DNA of 64,000 nucleotides from Deltaproteobacteria bacterium (lineage in GTDB: Bacteria > Myxococcota_A > Polyangia > GCA-2747355), in NCBI GenBank assembly GCA_020633415.1, contig JACKDQ010000010.1, positions 132,867 to 196,866 on the forward strand, read 5' to 3'. Positions 51,713-59,568 of this stretch are shown here, piece after piece. The notes beneath the pieces were generated by a model. The model had not been told where the DNA came from, did no database searches, and saw only the letters and a list, made by a program, of their open reading frames with translations. The translations under genes were made by a program, and so were the position numbers. Within the stretch, counting starts at the first letter, position 1, and every line of letters begins with the position of its first letter.

Positions 51713-53152
51713 CTAGCGACTGATACGATCGCTGTAAATCGTCAACAATCGATCGCGCAGCTCGGCCGGCAAGGCGCTCAGCAAGTTGTTGAGCGCGGTC
51801 ATCTCGCCGTCGCCGATCTCTCCGCTTGCGATCAACTCATCGATGATCCGTTCGAGCGGGCCATCGGCCAGCTGGTCGGGAGCGACTGCCGTCAGGGTCT
51901 CTGCTAGGCTGGCAAACGCGCCGCTGACAGGCGGCTCACCGGCAGCGGCCAGCGTCGAGACGCAGCGTTCCAGGTCGTCTAGAAAGATCGGGATCGCCGC
52001 GCTGTTGACCGGCAGCACGTTGAGGTGGATGCTCGCTGGCGCATCGCCGCAGGGAAACTGCGGGTGCATCCGCCAGCCACGCTTGCGCATCTGTTCGGCG
52101 AGGGCGAAGACGTTGACAATCTCGCTGGTTATCGCGCAGAGCGTGATCACCGGGTTACCCAACACGCGCACGCCGTCGATCCGCGCGAGGCCGCGCAGCA
52201 GCGTCTGTTGACCATCGAGAAGCCGCTGGGCGATCGCCAAGTAGCCTGGACGGCCCAGGCTGTGAAGCATTGCCCAGGTCGCCGCGAGCGGCCCGGCCGA
52301 GCGACTGCTTTGCAGCGTCGGATTGACCAATGCGTAGCCCGGCCAACCGGAGAAGCTGAAGATCTGATGCCGCCGCAAAGCGGGCTCGCGGTAGAGCACG
52401 ACCGAAGCGCCGAGTGGCGTGCCAGCGTATTTGTGGAAGTCGATCGAAATCGAGCTCACGCCTGGGACGCGAAAGTCGAATGGCGCGATGGTTTGGCCGA
52501 GCGCTTCGAAGAGTGGCAACACGAAGCCGCCGATGCAGGCGTCGACGTGTAACGGCAGGTCATGCGCGATCGCAAGTTCGCCCAGCGCGTCGATCGGATC
52601 GAGGACGCCGTGGGCGTAGCTCGGTGCAGAGCCAACGATCAGCGCAGTCTGCGCGTTGATCGCCGCGGCGATCGCCGGCACATCGGCGGTCAGTTGTTGT
52701 CCATCGACCGGAACGCTGATCACGCGTAGGCCGAGCAACTGGGCGGCCTTGTGAAACGCCGGATGAGCGCTCTGGGGCAATATCATTTCCGGGGCGCTCA
52801 CGCCGCGCACGCGGGCGCGATCGCGCGCAGCCTTGACCGCCAAGATGATGCTTTCGGTGCCGCCACTGGTGAAGTTGCCGCAAACCTGTGCGTCACCCGA
52901 CAGATGGCCGGCGGCGATCGCCACGACCTCGCGCTCGAGCACCAGCGCCGAAGGAAAGGCCCGCGCGTCGAGCGCGTTGTTCCAGCAGAACTGGCGCAGT
53001 ACCTCCTCGCCGAGCGTCGAGGCCGCTGCGTTTTCGCGAAAGACGTAAACCATCGCGCGCGGATCATCGATCCTAAGATCGTTTTCACTGATCAGCTTGA
53101 GCCGCGCGAGAAGATCGGCACGTCGTTGGGATGTCTTGGGCAAGCCGCTCAT
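51713..53152 (-). CDS. PLP-dependent group II decarboxylase / sphingosine-phosphate lyase-like enzyme
   Basis: 479 residues. Motifs include GNFTSGGTESIILAV, HPAFHKAAQLLGL, VDACIGGFVLPL and SIDFHKYAGTPLGASV, whose Lys binds PLP. This plan matches sphingosine-1-phosphate lyase and glutamate/tyrosine decarboxylase-like enzymes; it lacks the TM anchor of eukaryotic lyases. The ATG at 53152 is preferred (GAGG seven bases upstream); the frame starts slightly earlier with a TTG. The substrate is unknown. Confidence 0.85.
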   Translation of the reverse strand: MSGLPKTSQRRADLLARLKLISENDLRIDDPRAMVYVFRENAAASTLGEEVLRQFCWNNALDARAFPSALVLEREVVAIAAGHLSGDAQVCGNFTSGGTESIILAVKAARDRARVRGVSAPEMILPQSAHPAFHKAAQLLGLRVISVPVDGQQLTADVPAIAAAINAQTALIVGSAPSYAHGVLDPIDALGELAIAHDLPLHVDACIGGFVLPLFEALGQTIAPFDFRVPGVSSISIDFHKYAGTPLGASVVLYREPALRRHQIFSFSGWPGYALVNPTLQSSRSAGPLAATWAMLHSLGRPGYLAIAQRLLDGQQTLLRGLARIDGVRVLGNPVITLCAITSEIVNVFALAEQMRKRGWRMHPQFPCGDAPASIHLNVLPVNSAAIPIFLDDLERCVSTLAAAGEPPVSGAFASLAETLTAVAPDQLADGPLERIIDELIASGEIGDGEMTALNNLLSALPAELRDRLLTIYSDRISR

Positions 53153-53184
53153 CGAATACCTCAACCGCAAGTCGCGGCTTTAAA

Positions 53185-53200
53185 CCGAGCAATAGCTCGG
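53185..53200 (-). promoter_or_regulatory. CCGAGC-AATA-GCTCGG hairpin upstream of the PLP enzyme gene
   Basis: A perfect six-base stem with a four-base loop, 33-48 bases upstream of the decarboxylase start. It could be an operator or a leader hairpin. Its role is unproven. Confidence 0.3.
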
Positions 53201-53248
53201 ATAATAGCAGCGCCGAGGGGTGAGTCAAGGGGTCGACCGCTGCTGCAC

Positions 53249-53283
53249 ATCCGGCCGATCAGATCCGGCCGATCAGATCCGGC
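53249..53283. repeat. 14-bp tandem repeat, 2.5 copies
   Basis: ATCCGGCCGATCAG is repeated twice exactly and then partially, in the intergenic space between the PLP enzyme and the downstream end of a secreted-protein gene. Confidence 0.7.
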
Positions 53284-53353
53284 AAGATCACACGCTGATA
53301 TTGCGGCAATTTCAGCGATGGCCCGACGCTGCATGGTTGGGCGAGCAGTGCCG

Positions 53354-53995
53354 TCATCGCCACGTCGGCCGGCTGCCGCGCTTTCGCGGGTTGAGCGGCC
53401 TCGCTAGGCTAGCGTCGCTGGTCGGCTTTAGCGCGTTGCCAAAGCGCCAGCCGGCGAGCACCTGTTTGCAGGCGCTGTCGCCGGCCGAGTCGCGCGCGTC
53501 GAAATTGCAGGTTACGACCCAGACGTCCTTGCCCTGGGCGATGACCGTGCCGCGGCCGCGACGATGGGGCTTCGCCGCGTCCTTGCCGGCGAGCAGCCAT
53601 TGGCACGCTTTCCCATGTGCTAGCGCGATCAGCGACGCCGATTGCAGGGTAGCATTGACCATCTGGGACATTGTCTGCGCCGTCTGCTTGCAGTTGCTGA
53701 CGCTGGCGTTTACCGACTCGCCTCCCGGCGCTGGTAGGATCACGATGCTGGCGACAAACGGGTTGGTCAGCTTAGGACGTTGCTCGGCCTTCAGTAGCAC
53801 ACCACCAGCCTTGCCGACGCGAGCGATCTCGGCGTCGAGACGATTGCCAAGTGGCTTGTTGAGCCAGGAAAAGCCTGACGGGATGGGCACCGAAAAGCTC
53901 CGACCCGTTGCCCGCTGGGCGCGAGGGCTTGCTGCGCTAGCGACACCGGCCGCACAGAGCGTGAGGATGATCAGCGTTGGTGTTTTGCAGCTCAT
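53354..53995 (-). CDS. Small secreted protein of unknown function
   Basis: 213 residues. The signal peptide ends in GVASAAS. The mature domain (about 25-185) contains a few cysteines and a beta-rich pattern (GTVIAQGKDVWVVTCNF). The C-terminus is basic. The start ATG overlaps the stop of the acyltransferase gene by four bases, so the two are co-translated, although one is exported and the other is cytosolic. Confidence 0.65.
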   Translation of the reverse strand: MSCKTPTLIILTLCAAGVASAASPRAQRATGRSFSVPIPSGFSWLNKPLGNRLDAEIARVGKAGGVLLKAEQRPKLTNPFVASIVILPAPGGESVNASVSNCKQTAQTMSQMVNATLQSASLIALAHGKACQWLLAGKDAAKPHRRGRGTVIAQGKDVWVVTCNFDARDSAGDSACKQVLAGWRFGNALKPTSDASLARPLNPRKRGSRPTWR

Positions 53996-55545
53996 CGTAA
54001 CGAGTCCTGTTCGAGGGCTTCGAGCAATGGTTCGATCTTCGCTGGCGGGAGCGAGCGAGCGAGCTTAAGCAAACGCTGTTCGGCAGCTCGCTGCCAGTCG
54101 GCATCGGCCACTTCCGTCGACCAGGCTAGCAGTTGTGGCGAATAAGGTTGATCAAAAACCTCGAGGTCGAGTGCGTGGCCACGGACAAACAGCTCGCCAA
54201 TCGCTGCAAACAACTCGTCCGATTCGTCCTTGCCCTTGCGTAGCGAGGGAATCCAGCCCAGGTCCGAGCGATCGCTGACACACTTTTTGCCCATACCGAC
54301 CAGTGTTTGGGTGGGTCCGACCTCGAGCAAATCGCTGATCCCGTGTTCGAGCAGTGCGCTGATTCCCTGCGCGAAGCGCACCGGCTTTCGCACATGCTCG
54401 ACCCAGTATTCGGCACGGGCAACTTCGTCACCGGCGGCCGTACCGGTCAGGTTAGAGATCAGCGTCAACTTGGGCGGAGACAAGTTGAGCGTTGCGACAT
54501 ACTCGCCGAACGCCTCGAGCATGGGCTCCATCAGCGGCGAGTGAAAGGCGTGGGAGACCCGCAGGGCGACCACGCGCGCGCGGGATTTTTTGATTTCGGC
54601 GCTTGCGGCGTCAACCGCGCTTCGCGGCCCGGAGATCACCAGCGAGCGCGGGCCGTTATATCCGGCGACGGCCAAGCGCGAATCGTTGACCGCCTGCAGT
54701 GCGGCGATCACGGTGGATTCGTCAGCTATCACAGCTGCCATTGCACCGCCGGCGGGCAGTGCCTGCATCATACGTCCTCGCGCGGCGATCAGGCGCAGCG
54801 CTTGTTCTTCGCAGAGCACGCCGGCCACACAGGCGGCGGCGATCTCGCCGACCGAGTGACCCAGCACAGCATCGGGACGGATCCCCCAGCTCGACCAGAG
54901 CTCGCTGATCGCCAGCTCGAAGGAGACCAACGCGGGCTGTGTGTAGGCCGTCTGGTTGATCAATTCCTCATCGCCAAGTTGGCCGAACATTAGATCGAGC
55001 AGCGGGTGCGCTAACTCGTCGGCGAGGATCTTGGCGTGCCGCTCGAGTGCTCTGCGAAACACCGGATGCTGCTCGTAAAGCGCTCGTCCCATTCCATTGC
55101 GCTGTGCACCCTGACCCGAGAACAGCAGCGCAGTCTTCGTCTCGGTGAGCACCTGGCGACGCGTCGACCCTTGGCCTTGCTCGATCTCCTGCAGCTTCGC
55201 ATCCAGCTCGGCGTGGTCTTTTCCCCAGACCGCCGCCCGATGCGGACCAAAGTTGCAGCTGGCGTTGTTGGTGTAGCAAATATCGAGCACGCGCTGATCG
55301 GCCAGTTTACTCAGCGTTTGCCGCCGGCGTTTGGCCTGCGCGTTGAGGTCGTCGTCGCTGGCCGCCGCTAGGCAGAGCAGCTGCAGTGTGCGCGTCGGTG
55401 GTGGGGTCGAATGCGCGCGGGTGAGCAGCAGCGCGTCGAATTGCCGAAGTAACTGTTGTTTGGTGGTCGGGGCGAGTTGAGCGATCCGGCGCTGTAGTGC
55501 CGAAAAGCCGCTGTCGTTTGGATCGGCGGGCGGTGCGGGTCTCAT
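53992..55545 (-). CDS. Stand-alone polyketide-type malonyl acyltransferase
   Basis: 517 residues. The acyltransferase domain (about 130-430) has the entry FSGQGAQRNGMGRALY, the catalytic elbow GHSVGEIAAA (Ser), the arginine region AARGRMMQ and SHAFHSPLM; HAFH is the malonyl-specifying signature in polyketide synthases. Residues ~55-130 (LAAASDDDLNAQ, NASCNFGPHRAAVWG) match the KS-to-AT linker of modular PKS rather than a free FabD. No ketosynthase or ACP gene is in the window. It is likely a trans-acting AT or a remnant module. A secreted protein gene is coupled to it. Confidence 0.85.
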   Translation of the reverse strand: MRPAPPADPNDSGFSALQRRIAQLAPTTKQQLLRQFDALLLTRAHSTPPPTRTLQLLCLAAASDDDLNAQAKRRRQTLSKLADQRVLDICYTNNASCNFGPHRAAVWGKDHAELDAKLQEIEQGQGSTRRQVLTETKTALLFSGQGAQRNGMGRALYEQHPVFRRALERHAKILADELAHPLLDLMFGQLGDEELINQTAYTQPALVSFELAISELWSSWGIRPDAVLGHSVGEIAAACVAGVLCEEQALRLIAARGRMMQALPAGGAMAAVIADESTVIAALQAVNDSRLAVAGYNGPRSLVISGPRSAVDAASAEIKKSRARVVALRVSHAFHSPLMEPMLEAFGEYVATLNLSPPKLTLISNLTGTAAGDEVARAEYWVEHVRKPVRFAQGISALLEHGISDLLEVGPTQTLVGMGKKCVSDRSDLGWIPSLRKGKDESDELFAAIGELFVRGHALDLEVFDQPYSPQLLAWSTEVADADWQRAAEQRLLKLARSLPPAKIEPLLEALEQDSLR

Positions 55546-55605
55546 CGGCGATCAGGGTATGCGAGCCGCCGTTGCCTTGACAAGTTTCGTGGAGACGGGC
55601 GCGGC

Positions 55606-56580
55606 TCAGACGTCGTTGATACAGTCGGTAATCTCTGCAACGCAGGCGCTCTGAATACAGGCCTCGCAGACGCCACCCGGCTGTGCGCATTGGCTGGCGC
55701 AGGACCCTTGAACGGCCTTGCTTTGGCATAAAGCGATCGCATCGAGGAGCTGGACCGCTTTGGGCGTCGCGCGGTTGAAGCAAAGCTGCGGACACATCTG
55801 ATCATTGGGATCGCACTGAATCATGCAGTGAATCACGCTGGCGCAACCCAGCGGACCGGTGCCGCTATCGACGGGCATCGCCGCATCGCCAGGCGAGCCA
55901 CCGTCTGCCTTTGGTGGTCCGCTGTCCAGTGGCGGTAGACCGAGATCGCTGTTTGGTGGTGGGCCGAGGTCGAAGTTCAGCAGGCCGCCATCGCCTCCAA
56001 TCGCTGGAATGCAGGTCACCAGCTGCTGCTCGCAGGTCTTGAGCAGACAAGCCTCGCATTTTGTTGCTGTGCCGTTGCAGTACGCTTGGCAGGCTCCGCC
56101 CGCGGCGTTTTGCATGCAGGTGCTCAGTCGAGCATAAGCAGTGACCGCCGCTGGCGCGCTCTGGTTGATGCATCCATTGGCGCAAGATTGATCGCCGGGG
56201 TTGCAGTTCTGCAAGCAGGCGAAGAGCCACTGGCAGTCATGATTGCCGTTGGCACTGTCTACCGGCAACGTGAAGTCGAAGGGGATGCTTCCATCGCGCG
56301 GTAACGCGCCGTCGCGGGCTGGCCCCGCGTCGGTTGGCGGGCCATCGCTGGCCACTGGGCCGTCGACCTGCCTGCCATCCGCAACCGTGGCGTCGCCTTG
56401 CTGCGCTGCATCATCGGCGTTGGCGTCGCCCCGCGCGGCGTCGTCGAGGCCGGCGTCGAAGTTCGCCGCAGCGTCGCGCGTCCTGCCATCGGGCCGCGCG
56501 GTGCTTGAGCTTTCACAGCCCCCGAGTGATAGCGCAAGCAAGATGGCAAACCCGATAGTTATTCGCCTGTTGTAAGTCAT
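55606..56580 (-). CDS. Lipoprotein with two tandem 12-cysteine domains
   Basis: 324 residues. Signal peptide with lipobox SLGGC, then an Asp/Gly/Ala/Pro-rich spacer. Two copies of a ~75-residue domain follow (about 114-188 and 250-322), both with the exact spacing C-x5-C-x3-C-x6-C-x3-C-x17-C-x8-C-x3-C-x6-C-x2-C-x4-C-x6-C, joined by a Pro/Asp-rich linker. The same domain occurs once in the lipoprotein at 7752-8387. The ATG is preceded by AGGGGG. It is divergent from pelA; a role near the Pel export system is possible but unproven. Confidence 0.8.
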   Translation of the reverse strand: MTYNRRITIGFAILLALSLGGCESSSTARPDGRTRDAAANFDAGLDDAARGDANADDAAQQGDATVADGRQVDGPVASDGPPTDAGPARDGALPRDGSIPFDFTLPVDSANGNHDCQWLFACLQNCNPGDQSCANGCINQSAPAAVTAYARLSTCMQNAAGGACQAYCNGTATKCEACLLKTCEQQLVTCIPAIGGDGGLLNFDLGPPPNSDLGLPPLDSGPPKADGGSPGDAAMPVDSGTGPLGCASVIHCMIQCDPNDQMCPQLCFNRATPKAVQLLDAIALCQSKAVQGSCASQCAQPGGVCEACIQSACVAEITDCINDV

Positions 56581-56740
56581 TCGTTCCCCCTGTGGTCTCG
56601 CGGGCCGTTCGCTTGGCAGCCGTTTAGGTCTCAGCCGACTCCGCTTTTAGTTGTCGGTTTCGAGGTAGGCATTCATCGCTGATCAGTGGGGAGGTGGGAG
56701 TAGCGTGTACTCGTTCACCGTCGACAAACCGCAATCCTGA

Positions 56741-56775
56741 GACCAAAAACCGCTAAATCTTGCTGATTTTGGGTC
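56741..56775 (+). promoter_or_regulatory. Inverted repeat immediately upstream of pelA
   Basis: GACCAAAA at 56741-56748 pairs with TTTTGGGTC at 56767-56775 with one bulged base. A second, wider pair, GGTCTCAG (56627-56634) and CTGAGACC (56737-56744), overlaps its left arm. The 210-base divergent spacer should contain the pelA promoter, and these are the only symmetric elements in it. They may be operator sites; nothing matches a known FleQ box. Confidence 0.35.
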
Positions 56776-56790
56776 GTTTTGATCGGGGAG

Positions 56791-59568
56791 ATGACTTGCG
56801 CTCGCAAAGCGACGCTCTACCTGGTGCTGACCCTTGTTGGCATCCAGGCCGAGGCAGCGCAGCGACCGATGCGTTCGGTTGCGCTGTTTTACGGCAGTCG
56901 TCCGCCCGTCGTTGAGCTCGGTCTGTTCGATGACGTCGTGCTCGAGCCGCGCAATACGACCGCAGGCGAGCTGAAGCGGCTTAAGCGCGTTGGTAGTCGC
57001 GCCTTCGCCTACCTCAGCGTCGGTGAGGTCGCCCACAGTCATCCGTGGTTTCCGCAAATCGATAAGCGTTGGATCGTCGGCGAAAACGCGGCTTGGCGCA
57101 GTAGCATCATCGATCCGCAGAGCGCGGGTTGGCGAAACTTCCTCTTAGCGCGTGTCGCCGAGCTTAAGCAGCGTGGCTACGCCGGCATCTTCTTGGACAC
57201 CCTCGACAGTTACCAGGCGGTCTACAAAAAGCCCGATGAACACAAGCGCTGCGCTCAAGCGCTCGCCATGTGGGTTCGGCAGGTGGCCTCGCGTCACCAG
57301 ATGAAGATGATCTTCAATCGCGGCTTTGAGATCGTCCCTTACGTCAAGCGACACGTTACCGCGCTGGCGGCCGAGTCGCTGTTCCGCGGCTGGGAACCCA
57401 ACACCGAGCGCTACGTCGAGGTCAAGGCTGCTGATCGAGCATGGTTGCTCGGACAGCTCAAACGCGTTCGCGATCGCTTTGGCGTCCCAGTGATCGCGAT
57501 CGACTACGTCGATCCGCTCGATCGTCGATCGGCGCGACAGACGGCGCGCCAGATCGCCGCGTTGGGGATCACACCCTGGGTTGCCACCCCTGCGCTCGAC
57601 ACCTTGGGCGTTGGCCTCGTCGAGCCGATCCCGCGACGCGTAATATTTGTGCGCGACTCGCAGGAGGAACCGCGTCGACGCGCGTCGGTCAGTCATCTCT
57701 ATTTCGCGATGCCGCTGGAGTACCTCGGCTTTCGTCCGCACTACATCGATGTTCGTGCCGGCCTTCCTCAGCAGATGAGCAACTTCGCTGGTTCGCTGGT
57801 CTGGTTTCAGGACGACCAGATCTCACGGCCGCCGACATACCGACGCTGGCTGGAGGAGCGGCTCAAACGGCGCCAGCGCGTTGCGCTGATCGGCCGAATC
57901 GGCTTTCAGACCGACGGTGTGTTCTTGCGTCGGCTCGGTATCGAGATCATTCCGGGGCGCTTTACGCCGCCAACGCGAATCACCCGTCAAGACGCAATCG
58001 TCGGCTTCGAGAGTCCGATCCTCGCGCTGTCTCGCGAAGTGATGCCTTGGACCGTTGTCGACGACCAGTCCGTCGTGCACCTGCAGCTGACCGACAAACG
58101 CAACAAGTCAGCGACGCCAACCTTCACCGCTCCCTGGGGCGGGCTGGCGCTCGATCCCTACGTGATCGCCACCGGCCATGACGATCGCAGCTCGTGGTTG
58201 CTCAACCCATTCGCCTTTCTCAAGCAGGCGTTGGCGTTGCCTGACATTCCAATTCCCGATGTGACCACCGAAAACGGTCTGCGGATCCTCACCGCTCATA
58301 TCGACGGCGATGGGTTTCCCTCGCGCGCCGAGTTTGGCAAGCCGGTGTTCTCCGCCGAGATCATTCACAAGCAGATCCTCGAGCGCTATCGCATCCCGAC
58401 CACCGTGTCCGTCGTCGAAGGCGAGGTCGGACCAGCGGGTCTCTATCCGAAGCTGTCGGAGCAGATGGAAGCCGTCGCGCGTCAGATCTTCCGTCTGCCC
58501 TATGTCGAGCTGGCGAGCCACAGCTTCAGTCATCCGTTCGATTGGCGCAGCTCTGAAAACGAGCGCAAGGCGAGCGCCAAGCAGGCTCACTACCTCAAGA
58601 TCGGTAACTATCGCTTCAACGCCGATCGCGAGGTTGCCGGCTCGATCGACTACATCAATCGTCGCCTCGCACCCAAGGGCAAGCGAGTCAAAGTGATGCT
58701 CTGGAGCGGCGACGCGCTTCCCGGCGTGGTGTCGATGCGCTCCGCTGATCAGGCTGGTGTGTTCAATGTCAACGGCGGCAACACCGCCGCCGCGCTGACC
58801 AACCCGACGATGACCGAGGTTGCGCCGATGGGCGCGCCGGTGGGTGACGACCACTTCCAAGTCTACGCGCCAGTGATGAACGAAAACGTCTACACCAACA
58901 ACTGGCTTGGACCTTTCTACGGCTATCAACGGGCGGTAGAGACCTTCCAGCTTACGGACAAGCCGCGTCGCATCAAACCGGTTGGCATCTACTACCACTT
59001 CTATTCGGGAACGAAGCAAGCGTCGCTCAACGCGCTCCGCCGCGTTTATGACTGGGCGCTTGCCGAGAAACGACTGCCTCTTTTCCTCAGCGAGTACGCG
59101 CCGCGCGTCAGTTCTTGCTACACGGTCGCGATCGCCAAGACGCAAGATGATCGCTATCTGCTCAGTGGTCTTGGTGCCCTGCGAACCGTCCGTTTGCCGA
59201 AGAGCCTAGGTTGGCCCGACCTTCGTCGCTCAGTAGGTGTGATCGGTGTGCGTGAGCTGCCGCAGGGGCGATACGTTGCACTGCTGCCTGATGCTCGCGG
59301 TCGGGTGCTGCTCGCTGTGCGCGCAGAACGGCCGACGCGGCCGCATCTTTTCTGGGCCAACGGACAGGTTCGCTCCTGGAACTGGCGGGGCAATACGCTG
59401 ACCACGCGAATCGTCTCGCATCTTCCACTCGAGGTTGCGTTTTCCACGGCAAACAAGCGCTGCAGCGTGAAGGCGAGCGCTCAGCGCAAGCAGCTGCGTC
59501 ATGGTGTGCTGACCCTGCAGTTTTCCAAAGGTGACAGCGGTTCGATCCAGCTGAGGTGCAGGCGATGA
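56791..59568 (+). CDS. pelA: Pel exopolysaccharide hydrolase/deacetylase PelA
   Basis: Periplasmic protein of ~925 residues that trims and deacetylates the Pel polymer. After a signal peptide (VLTLVGIQAEAAQ) there is an N-terminal glycoside hydrolase domain (GH114/GH166-like) with D136 in GIFLDTLDSY and E195 in LAAESLFRGWE, where PelA has its catalytic acid. The deacetylase domain holds the metal aspartates in AHIDGDG (D505, D507) and the histidines in ASHSFSHPF (H577, H581), as in the CE18 domain of Pseudomonas PelA. All key residues are present. The ATG at 56791 directly abuts GGGGAG, closer than normal; a TTG at 56779 is possible. First gene of the operon; its stop overlaps pelB. Confidence 0.88.
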   Translation: MTCARKATLYLVLTLVGIQAEAAQRPMRSVALFYGSRPPVVELGLFDDVVLEPRNTTAGELKRLKRVGSRAFAYLSVGEVAHSHPWFPQIDKRWIVGENAAWRSSIIDPQSAGWRNFLLARVAELKQRGYAGIFLDTLDSYQAVYKKPDEHKRCAQALAMWVRQVASRHQMKMIFNRGFEIVPYVKRHVTALAAESLFRGWEPNTERYVEVKAADRAWLLGQLKRVRDRFGVPVIAIDYVDPLDRRSARQTARQIAALGITPWVATPALDTLGVGLVEPIPRRVIFVRDSQEEPRRRASVSHLYFAMPLEYLGFRPHYIDVRAGLPQQMSNFAGSLVWFQDDQISRPPTYRRWLEERLKRRQRVALIGRIGFQTDGVFLRRLGIEIIPGRFTPPTRITRQDAIVGFESPILALSREVMPWTVVDDQSVVHLQLTDKRNKSATPTFTAPWGGLALDPYVIATGHDDRSSWLLNPFAFLKQALALPDIPIPDVTTENGLRILTAHIDGDGFPSRAEFGKPVFSAEIIHKQILERYRIPTTVSVVEGEVGPAGLYPKLSEQMEAVARQIFRLPYVELASHSFSHPFDWRSSENERKASAKQAHYLKIGNYRFNADREVAGSIDYINRRLAPKGKRVKVMLWSGDALPGVVSMRSADQAGVFNVNGGNTAAALTNPTMTEVAPMGAPVGDDHFQVYAPVMNENVYTNNWLGPFYGYQRAVETFQLTDKPRRIKPVGIYYHFYSGTKQASLNALRRVYDWALAEKRLPLFLSEYAPRVSSCYTVAIAKTQDDRYLLSGLGALRTVRLPKSLGWPDLRRSVGVIGVRELPQGRYVALLPDARGRVLLAVRAERPTRPHLFWANGQVRSWNWRGNTLTTRIVSHLPLEVAFSTANKRCSVKASAQRKQLRHGVLTLQFSKGDSGSIQLRCRR

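Noticed and set aside
56741..56775. FleQ-binding box upstream of pelA
   Set aside because: The sequence does not match the GTCAnTAAATTGAC-type consensus; listed only as an uncharacterised inverted repeat.
58108..59145. Minus-strand frame of ~345 codons inside pelA
   Set aside because: The forward strand carries the catalytic residues of PelA; the antisense frame is compositional.
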